Assembly: GCA_002791215.1 (NCBI GenBank)
Contig: PFWQ01000070.1
Coordinates: 1 to 6,896, forward strand
Direction of reading: 5' to 3'
DNA length: 6,896 nucleotides
Source of the DNA: a candidate division SR1 bacterium CG_4_9_14_3_um_filter_40_9
Lineage (GTDB): Bacteria; Patescibacteriota; Gracilibacteria; Absconditabacterales; Absconditicoccaceae
Shown: positions 1 through 5,172 of the stretch, one piece after another
Layout: each line of letters opens with the position of its first letter
Numbering within the stretch: position 1 is the stretch's first letter
Notes under the pieces: generated by a model
The model's input: the letters and a program-made list of their open reading frames with translations, nothing else
What the model was told of the DNA's origin: nothing
Databases searched by the model: none
Program-made: the position numbers and the translations under genes

Positions 1-22
1 TCGTTACACTCCTCGCAATGAC
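1..22. repeat. Partial copy of dispersed short repeat
   Basis: The window opens with the tail of a short repeat. CACT followed by TCGCAATGAC resembles the 3' half of the fuller copies at 1258-1306 and 2597-2635. The left part lies outside the window, so the stem cannot be checked. It stops about 30 bases before the first start codon. Confidence 0.5.
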
Positions 23-54
23 AGGCAGAATAGTTTATTATTTCATAATTTCTC

Positions 55-729
55 ATGCAAAAAGCTCAGCTCATCCAAAACATCATCCTGCTCCAATCGT
101 ATTACAAATTTCTGTACTTATGAAAATACTTAGAGCAGGAGGCCAAACTAAAGGATTTTTCCAAGAATGTGGAAGACAGTAAAATCGCTACTTGAGATAA
201 ATCCTACTTCGTCATCAAGTGAAAAATGGTGAAGCCATTGCTGGAAAATATCTACAAAAATCCCGACAAGAAAAATCTTTTCTGATATTTGGTGGAAATC
301 AGCGCCTTCAGATGACTCTTCAGTACTTTCAAAGAATTACTTGATAACGAGCCGGTTTTTGAAAGATTTCTCAAGCAGAAATTAGCCAAACAATACGTCG
401 TTTTTGAGCAGATTATTAAGTTTTTGAGGAACATATTGAGCCATTCCACGACCTCTCATGTGAATTTGAAGACGGATGATTTCGAGAAGCAAAAGGACTA
501 TCTCAAGAAATATGTCGATACCTTATTGGATTTCAAGTTTGTCTATGCGGATTTCTTCCCTGAGTGGAAAGGCAGTAAGGACTATGGAATGAGGTTGTAT
601 GTAGATTTCAAGAAGCTCAAAGATGGGCAGTCCTTATTTGATGTTATTTCTCTGCATCAATTATATATGCTTTCTGAGCTGTGCTACAATATTTCTGAAG
701 TTTTCAGGATGAAGTATAAGTTGAAATAA
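55..729 (+). CDS. HEPN-like helical protein, UGA read as Gly (224 aa)
   Basis: With TGA read as glycine this is one open frame of 224 aa ending in TAA. Under the standard code it breaks into fragments at TGA codons at 121, 193, 220, 283 and 313. The start is the first ATG after an in-frame TAA at 46-48, and no Shine-Dalgarno motif precedes it. The protein is charged, Lys/Leu/Phe-rich and apparently all-helical, with no signal peptide or membrane segment, so it should be cytoplasmic. Residues 125-130 read RNILSH, followed by S. This is the R-N-x3-H form of the R-x4-6-H motif that marks HEPN domains, which occur in RNases, toxins and nucleic-acid-binding proteins. That motif, inside a long helical context, is the only basis for the family call. 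No nucleotidyltransferase (MNT) partner is visible, although the upstream neighbour lies outside the window. Five of its eight glycines are UGA. The coding call is firm; the function is tentative. Confidence 0.8.
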
Positions 730-750
730 TTTTCTCTCTCTGTTCTGGTT

Positions 751-861
751 AACAAACCTCCCACCCTTCGGGTCCCCCCTCCTTATCAGGAGGGACAATT
801 ATTAACTGTGTCTCCTGATAAGGAGAAGAGGCTCCGCTGAGAGGCGGAGTAGAGGTTTGTT
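751..861. repeat. Cloverleaf-like inverted-repeat element (MITE-like or structured RNA)
   Basis: A perfect 10-bp terminal inverted repeat, AACAAACCTC (751-760) and GAGGTTTGTT (852-861), encloses three internal hairpins. They are ACCC-TTC-GGGT at 763-773, a perfect 14-bp stem 779-792/812-825 (CTCCTTATCAGGAG pairing with CTCCTGATAAGGAG), and CTCCGC/GCGGAG at 832-837/844-849. Together they form a four-way junction. A T-rich tract follows (862-879), so a transcript from the upstream gene ending at 729 probably terminates here. The element is far more GC-rich than its flanks and encodes nothing. It lacks tRNA hallmarks. A miniature mobile element that doubles as a terminator is the most economical reading; a structured RNA is possible. 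Confidence 0.7.
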
Positions 862-881
862 TTCTTTTTTATTTTTTTTAG

Positions 882-907
882 AAAAAAAAGCAGAGAAATT
901 CTCTGCT
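882..907 (-). terminator. Rho-independent terminator of the zinc-ribbon gene
   Basis: Arms at 889-897 and 899-907 (AGCAGAGAA and TTCTCTGCT) are perfectly complementary. Read on the minus strand, the hairpin is followed by eight U residues (A-tract 882-889). It lies about 30 bases after the stop codon of the small minus-strand gene at 936-1091, which supports that gene being real. Confidence 0.8.
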
Positions 908-935
908 TGATTATTGGTATTAAATTTAATAGATT

Positions 936-1091
936 TTATTCTTCGTCGGGTACATCGCACATGGGGCATAACCATCCATCCCATTTGTGCCAAAACATAA
1001 TAAATCCACAACCACATCTTGGTGGATTTTTGAACAAGATACTACCAGCAGTTCTTGCTGTTTTGCCGTTTAAAATTAAAAATTTTCTCAT
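936..1091 (-). CDS. Small zinc-ribbon protein (51 aa)
   Basis: This 51-aa gene runs from ATG to TAA and contains no UGA codon. The N-terminal half is basic and hydrophobic (starting MRKFLILNGK). The C-terminal half has a Cys-x-Cys pair (CGC) about 17 residues before a Cys-x2-Cys pair (LCPMCD), with a Trp- and His-containing stretch between. That spacing suits a single structural zinc-binding site (zinc ribbon or rubredoxin-like knuckle). The end is acidic (DVPDEE). Its boundaries are supported independently: a sigma70-type promoter lies upstream on the same strand (1124-1152), giving a leader of roughly 26 bases, and a strong terminator follows at 882-907. No Shine-Dalgarno sequence is visible. 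The precise role is unknown; small proteins of this kind often bind nucleic acids or proteins. An overlapping plus-strand frame (907-1164) has no such support. Confidence 0.72.
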   Translation of the reverse strand: MRKFLILNGKTARTAGSILFKNPPRCGCGFIMFWHKWDGWLCPMCDVPDEE

Positions 1092-1123
1092 AAATTTTTG
1101 TGTTATTGTTTATATTTTTTGTT

Positions 1124-1152
1124 TATATAATTATTTAACGTCAAAAAGTCAA
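1124..1152 (-). promoter_or_regulatory. Sigma70-type promoter of the zinc-ribbon gene
   Basis: On the minus strand, TTGACT (1147-1152) and TATATA (1124-1129) are separated by exactly 17 bases. The expected transcription start is near 1117, about 26 bases before the ATG at 1091. Confidence 0.7.
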
Positions 1153-1212
1153 CTCATTTCCTGATAATTGCCCTGTATTTCAAGGGTTTCTGGCCTATGG
1201 AGGCGGATTTTT

Positions 1213-1240
1213 TTGGTTCTGGGGTGTTTCGGGGTATAAT
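1213..1240 (+). promoter_or_regulatory. Candidate promoter of the cohesin-like surface protein gene
   Basis: A perfect -10 box TATAAT (1235-1240) follows a weaker -35 box TTGGTT (1213-1218) at 16-base spacing. It would give a leader of about 105 bases containing the hairpin repeat 1258-1306. The rest of the 1153-1352 gap shows nothing else recognisable. Confidence 0.5.
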
Positions 1241-1257
1241 TAAGATGTATCAATTGG

Positions 1258-1306
1258 ATTCCGGCTCCAGATTGCCACACTACGTTCGCAATGACAATGC
1301 CGGAAT
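1258..1306. repeat. Dispersed hairpin repeat, full copy
   Basis: A 49-base element is bounded by the perfect 8-bp inverted repeat ATTCCGGC (1258-1265) and GCCGGAAT (1299-1306). Inside is a second stem, ATTGC (1271-1275) with GCAAT (1288-1292). Its 27-base core (1269-1295) matches the copy at 2603-2629 at 25 of 27 positions. The outer stems of the two copies differ in sequence yet both still pair, which suggests selection for the hairpin. Here it sits in the probable 5' leader of the gene at 1353. Confidence 0.75.
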
Positions 1307-1352
1307 GACTACGCAAGCGAGTGAAAAAAGGTTTTATAAATAATCTATTCCA

Positions 1353-2576
1353 ATGATGACTACCAGAAACATAAGAAAAAAGATTTTTGCAGGAGGAGTT
1401 GTGATGCTTGGCGTCATCGCTCCAGTTTTGGCGATCAAAGTCTCTTTGGATCCATTGTATATGGATGCGAGATTCGAGCCAGCTTCTACTTTGCATGCAG
1501 GATGCATCAATAGTACCAATGTCATGTTCCAATCTGAAGGGCAGGAGATAGAAAATGTCCATTTGGTATTTTCTTATATACCAGATGATATCCAGATTGT
1601 GCGTGTTACTTCCACTGCCGACAAGAGTCTTATCAACTACAATATAGACCACGATTCGCTCGTACTCAATTATCTGAATCAGAAGAGCAAGAAATTAAGC
1701 AATGTCACCTTGTTCCAGATATATTTCAAGAGTTCCGACAATCTGACTTCTACCGTCTTATCATTGGGTAAATGATCATATGCGCTTCTGAAAGGCGGTG
1801 ACAAGGTTGCGCTTAATAGCAAATCACAACTCACTTTCGCTAAAGGCATGGAATGTGATCCTGATGAAGTTCCACCCGTGGTTTCTCTTGTGAGTCCGCA
1901 AAATAATGAAGAGCCGATTCCCTTGGATAGATATTTCGTCTTTGATATCAAAGATACCGGAAAATGAGTGGACAAGCAGAGCATTCAGATAGATTTCGCT
2001 GGTGAACAATATGATGCTACTTCCAAATATCTTCAACGAAACAGTGATTATCTCGTGTTTTATCCTAAGACCTGGTTGCCTGTAGATGTTTCATTGGTGT
2101 TGACCATCACGGCATCAGATCTTCAGAAATATGGATGAGCTAATGAAATCAAGAAGAGCTTCTCTTTTGAGACTGCCAAATGAATGGTGCTGCTCAATAA
2201 TATCAATCCTGAAATCTATAGGAAAATTGTCGGCAAAGCCGTCAATGTCTTTGCTTCTGCTCCTGAATGTAGAATGCTCAAACAATTATATGCTGAAATC
2301 GATACAACCAGTCAGACAATCCTCGGTGGTGTGTTTGGTAAGTTGGCGTGTGATGTTTCCGATCTTTCCACTTTTGTCCAGCAAGAAGCGGCTGATAAAG
2401 TCCATGCTGCTGATATGACCTCTTTCCAAGCAAATAAAAAAGTGTCTGTCTTGGGTGTTTTGTGATGGGTATTATTCAGTGTTGCATTGATGTTGAAATT
2501 ATATTACTATGTCGCTTATAGAAAACATAAAAAGATTGCAGAGCAAATCAGTTTACAACTTACAACTAACAACTAA
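1353..2576 (+). CDS. Membrane-anchored surface protein with cohesin-like and Ig-like domains, UGA as Gly (407 aa)
   Basis: With code 25 this is one 407-aa protein ending in TAA. TGA codons at 1773, 1965, 2136, 2181 and 2463 encode Gly141, 205, 262, 277 and 371. ATG 1353 is the first start after a TAA at 1341. It gives a basic n-region (RNIRKK) and a hydrophobic core to about residue 29, a plausible signal peptide. Residues about 30-150 look like a cohesin-type beta-sandwich (FEPAS, GQEIENVHLVFSY). Residues about 175-276 look like a bacterial Ig-like domain. There Gly205 completes the usual D-x-GxGVD..SI.I motif and Gly262 falls in the usual D-x-GN-like turn before SFSFET. A helical segment follows, then one membrane helix (about 366-388, starting at Gly371) and a basic tail. 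The protein is therefore likely exported and anchored at its C terminus, for adhesion or surface assembly. Its partner is unknown. An AGGAGG at 1391-1396 lies before an internal in-frame ATG (1404), but starting there would delete the basic n-region. Confidence 0.85.
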
Positions 2577-2596
2577 TAGTGAATAATTGATATATG

Positions 2597-2642
2597 CCAG
2601 CTAGATTGCCACACTTTGTTCGCAATGACGGCTGGTTTTTTT
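2597..2642 (+). terminator. Terminator built from the dispersed repeat
   Basis: CCAGC (2597-2601) pairs with GCTGG (2631-2635), and ATTGC (2605-2609) with GCAAT (2622-2626), around the shared repeat core 2603-2629. Seven T residues follow (2636-2642). It lies about 20 bases after the TAA of the surface protein gene and its T-run overlaps the stop codon of the converging synthase gene. On the minus strand no U-tract follows the hairpin, so it acts mainly on the plus strand. Confidence 0.75.
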
Positions 2643-3678
2643 AGATATCAGAAATTTTCGTGATGAGGGAGTGTAGTCCTTTGCGGGCAGCTTCGTCCTT
2701 GAATGGTATCTTTGCTAATGTTTTTTCTGCTACATCAGTATGTTTTTTGATAAGTCCCTTGCCGTATTCCAATGCTCATGAACGTTCAAACATTTCCTGT
2801 AAACTGATTATCTGTTCCTTGTTGAGCTTTTTTTTCATGCAAGAGGCGAGTAATTCCTGCTCTTCTTTCGTGCCCTTGGTGAATATATAATTGGTGAAAA
2901 ATGTCTGTTGTCCTTCTTGAATGTCAGAGAAGAGTGATTTTGTCTTGTCAGCAGAAATGATATCAAAAAGATCATCTTTGATCTGGAATGCCAAGCCCAA
3001 ATCTTTTCATAATTCTATGATGAGGTCTTGGCTTTCTTTGTCTGCACCCGCAAGAATCGCTCCTGTCAACATCGGTCTGATAAAGGTATATCATGCTGTC
3101 TTGTACATATTCTTTTTTTCGATCATATCTTCTGTGACCGCTTCACCACCCATCATATCTACATCTATCATCTGTCCTAATATGACTTCTTCAATCATCT
3201 CGTGGACATTCCTTCTTGCCTCAAATAGCAATTCTTCTGGAAAATCATGATGTTTGTATTGAAGTTCATACACCCGAGAAATCAACAAATCTCCTATGAG
3301 GATTGCTTGTCACTGGGCTATATGTTCATCAGACTTATCGAGGATAGAATTGATGTATTGATGGATTGTCAGGATGTTGTGTCTTTTTTCTGATTGGTCG
3401 ATGATGTCGTCATGAATCAATGCCATCGTGTGGAATAATTCAAACATGATTCAGAAGTTGAGGATAGCTTTTTCATCTTTTCCGCCGAATCCTTTATAGG
3501 CGATCCGAAGTCCGTATGGCCTGATTCTTTTGCCTCCGGAAAAAATAAAAGTCTCAATATATTCGATATATTTATTGAGCTTTGGATTGTTCAGGAGCTT
3601 TTCCGCTTCTTGTACTTTTTCTCTAACATAATTTTCGAGAATGCCGTCAAAGGTAACTTTGAAGTCTCATAAATTCAT
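2641..3678 (-). CDS. Polyprenyl (isoprenyl) diphosphate synthase, UGA as Gly (345 aa)
   Basis: A trans-isoprenyl diphosphate synthase, which condenses isopentenyl diphosphate onto allylic diphosphates. All family motifs are in order: GGKRIRP (48-54), the first Asp-rich motif DDIID (90-94), GQMIDVD, KTAGY (193-197), and the second Asp-rich motif QIKDDLFD (232-239). The length of 345 aa fits the family. Six in-frame TGA codons encode Gly4, 76, 123, 196, 224 and 301. The standard code would leave no usable frame. A two-residue spacer in the first Asp-rich motif and Met, not Tyr or Phe, five residues before it argue against the bacterial farnesyl type. They suit a geranylgeranyl or longer product, but chain length is not provable here. 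The usual RRG after the first motif is replaced by KRH. AAGG touches the ATG directly, too close to be a normal ribosome site. It is divergent from mraY, whose lipid carrier derives from such products. Confidence 0.93.
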
Positions 3679-3720
3679 CCTTAAGTAAATTTTAGATGAT
3701 AAATGATAGATTTTAGATTG

Positions 3721-3747
3721 ATTGTACTATATACAAATGACTGACAA
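3721..3747 (-). promoter_or_regulatory. Candidate promoter of the prenyl synthase gene
   Basis: On the minus strand TTGTCA (3742-3747) and TACAAT (3721-3726) are 15 bases apart. Both boxes are near consensus but the spacing is short. The expected leader would be about 37 bases. Confidence 0.35.
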
Positions 3748-3775
3748 ATGCAATTTCTGAAGCACCTCTGTTTTC

Positions 3776-3803
3776 TTGACTATTATCGTTCAATGTGTAT
3801 TAT
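3776..3803 (+). promoter_or_regulatory. Sigma70-type promoter of mraY
   Basis: TTGACT (3776-3781) and TATTAT (3798-3803) at 16-base spacing. The expected start of transcription near 3811 leaves a leader of about 28 bases before ATG 3839. It therefore argues for that start over the in-frame ATG at 3737, which lies upstream of the promoter. The 160-base gap to the synthase gene thus holds two divergent promoters. Confidence 0.65.
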
Positions 3804-3838
3804 TTCGTCCACTAAGATTTACACTTTCATTGTCAGAT

Positions 3839-4894
3839 ATGCTCGTCAAATTGAATCAGATTATTTTGTTTTCCTTATTCGCGTTTTTTCTTGCATGGGC
3901 TCTGTATCCTCTATATATCAGGTTTCTCAAATATATACATGCGGGAAAACAAATACGTGAAGATGCCGTAACCGGTGAAAAGTCTGCAATTTTTTCCAAG
4001 ATGCACTCTCACAAATCCGGCACTCCGACTATGGGAGGCTGACTTTTTCTTCTCGTGATGTGAATCATGATAGGGATCTCTTACTTCTTACAATATAAAG
4101 GCATCATCAATAATACGCTTGTCAGCAGACAAGAAACCTATGTCTTGCTCTTTGGTTTTTTCAGTCTAGGGCTTTTGTGATTGCTCGATGACTTCTTCAA
4201 CATCAGAGGAAGGGGAACGATCAAATGATTGAGTGCCAAAGCAAAAATGGTCTGAATGATCATCGTAGCATGATTCATCAGCCGATGGTTTTATAGTAAG
4301 CTTGGTGTCGATTTCATCAATTTCCGGCCGTTTGCCTGACAGATTCATCTGTGAATATTCTATCCGATCATTACCTTCTTCATCACGATAAGTATCGTCA
4401 ATGCCATCAATATTACTGATGGACTGGATGGTCTTGCCGGGGGATTAATGACGATTATCTTATTTGTATTGTGAATAGTGACCTTCGGGTATCAGACGTA
4501 TATCGCCACTACGGTGATAGCGATATTGATTGCGGTATTGGTCGCGTTCATGTTCTTTAATATCAATCCTGCCAAAATATTTATGTGAGACAGCTGAGCT
4601 TTCGCTCTGTGAGGATTTCTTGCCTCACTACTGTATATTCTCAATATGAGGATGGGAATCATCATTCCTTTTATAATTATATTCTTGTTGTTTATCATAG
4701 ATATTTTTTCTGTATTACTACAAATCATCTGGAAAAAAAGATTTCATAGAAAATTATTTGCTATTTCTCCACTTCATCATTTGTTTGAATATAAAGGAAT
4801 GCCAGAGCCGACCATTGTTATGAAGGCGTGGATGTTGCAGGGGATTCTTGCTGCGATAGCGATTATTGCGGTGTTCTATCAGATTTCGGGATAA
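3839..4894 (+). CDS. mraY: Phospho-N-acetylmuramoyl-pentapeptide transferase MraY, UGA as Gly (351 aa)
   Basis: MraY transfers phospho-MurNAc-pentapeptide from UDP to undecaprenyl phosphate, making lipid I at the inner face of the membrane. Diagnostic motifs are all present: GTPTMGGG (61-68), the catalytic pair in LLDDFF (Asp117, Asp118), NITDGLDGLAGG (Asn191, Asp194, Asp197), FMGDSGAFALGG (Asp251) and SPLHHLFEYKGMPEP (His313, His314, Glu317). About ten hydrophobic segments fit the family fold, and 351 aa is a normal length. Twelve TGA codons (4040, 4061, 4178, 4226, 4253, 4271, 4337, 4352, 4472, 4586, 4595, 4610) encode glycine. Several are family-invariant, such as Gly250 and Gly253 in MGDSG and Gly68 in MGGG. 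About a third of its glycines are UGA. The usual HHH of the last motif is HHL here. The start is set by the promoter at 3776-3803; no Shine-Dalgarno is seen. It stands outside any visible division and cell-wall cluster. Confidence 0.97.
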
Positions 4895-4905
4895 AACTGG
4901 TTGTG

Positions 4906-4933
4906 TTGACTTTTTCGTGAGAATCGATATATA
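4906..4933 (+). promoter_or_regulatory. Promoter candidate between mraY and purH
   Basis: TTGACT (4906-4911) and TATATA (4928-4933) at 16-base spacing, 12 bases after the mraY stop. The nearest clear gene downstream is purH at 5173, which would then have a leader of about 230 bases. It could equally serve a lost gene or a small RNA in the gap. Confidence 0.5.
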
Positions 4934-5082
4934 CTTTTTTACGTTATATCGATTGTTTTCGAAAACAGCAATCACTTCGCTTTGTTTGTGCTTGTCGTTT
5001 CTCAAATCATCGATATAAGTTCGACATCATGAAAACCTTCAATACTTCAGGCTTTCGTTGTGTCTCACTTAACAAAAAATAA
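4918..5082 (+). pseudogene. Possible C-terminal remnant of an FGE-sulfatase / C-type-lectin-fold protein
   Basis: An open stretch without a convincing start ends at TAA 5080-5082. Its end reads SGFRCVSLNKK, preceded by CRFSNHRYKFD. Formylglycine-generating-enzyme-like (FGE-sulfatase) domains, and some diversity-generating-retroelement targets with the same fold, typically end in R-x-x-N/R-rich sequence followed by GFRCV or GFRLA. Only about 50 residues remain. No conserved tryptophans or upstream domain are visible, because the mraY stop lies just before. It could be a scar of an excised or replaced gene, or chance. The call rests on one short motif. Confidence 0.25.
4922..4954. repeat. Inverted repeat over the -10 box, operator candidate
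   Basis: AATCGATATA (4922-4931) and TATATCGATT (4945-4954) are perfect 10-bp inverted arms separated by 13 bases. The left arm overlaps the TATATA box and the right arm lies just past the expected start site. A third direct copy, ATCGATATA, occurs at 5009-5017. The placement is typical of a repressor site, though an RNA hairpin is also possible. A 12-base palindrome, GTTTTCGAAAAC, follows at 4955-4966. Confidence 0.5.
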
Positions 5083-5096
5083 TGAATTATAAAAAC

Positions 5097-5123
5097 AAAA
5101 ATGAAATGACGTTCATTTTTTTT
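5097..5123. terminator. AT-rich hairpin with T-run, weak terminator candidate
   Basis: AAAAATGAA (5097-5105) pairs with TTCATTTTT (5112-5120) around a 6-base loop and is followed by more T residues. The stem has few G-C pairs, so any termination would be weak. It could end transcription of whatever the 4906 promoter drives. Confidence 0.35.
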
Positions 5124-5135
5124 GTTATTCCTAAA

Positions 5136-5164
5136 TTGTAATTAAATTATTGTCAAACTAATAT
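5136..5164 (+). promoter_or_regulatory. Weak promoter candidate immediately before purH
   Basis: TTGTAA (5136-5141) and TAATAT (5159-5164) at 17-base spacing match consensus at four of six positions each. The start site would fall almost at the ATG, giving a nearly leaderless transcript. The surrounding DNA is so AT-rich that chance matches are likely. Confidence 0.2.
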
Positions 5165-5172
5165 CTAAAAAA

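Noticed and set aside
751..861. The cloverleaf element as a tRNA or tmRNA
   Set aside because: The shape is similar, but the arms are the wrong lengths, and no T-loop, anticodon arm or CCA-type end is present.
907..1164. 85-aa plus-strand frame over the zinc-ribbon gene
   Set aside because: It lacks promoter and terminator support, and its translation is a shadow of the cysteine-rich minus-strand gene.
1391..1406. AGGAGG followed by ATG 1404 as the true start of the surface protein
   Set aside because: The bases encode Gly-Gly inside the signal peptide, and starting at 1404 would remove the basic n-region. Other genes here show no Shine-Dalgarno motif, so it is probably coincidence.
1149..1652. 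167-aa minus-strand frame antisense to the surface protein
   Set aside because: No recognisable motif, low-complexity His/Trp-rich translation, and it overlaps a well-supported gene, its repeat and two promoters.
3737..3838. Longer MraY starting at ATG 3737
   Set aside because: In frame with TGA read as Gly, but it lies upstream of a good promoter (3776-3803). The added residues do not resemble MraY, whereas MLVKLNQ at 3839 gives a normal N terminus.
55..4894. The broken frames as a run of decaying pseudogenes
   Set aside because: The only interruptions are TGA, never TAA, TAG or frameshifts, and where the family is recognisable they sit at glycine positions. Decay would not be that selective.
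55..4894. Mycoplasma-type code 4 (UGA = Trp) or selenocysteine
   Set aside because: Tryptophans are encoded by TGG at normal places, and TGA occurs at conserved glycines such as MGDSG of MraY. The 28 TGA codons in ordinary housekeeping genes rule out selenocysteine.
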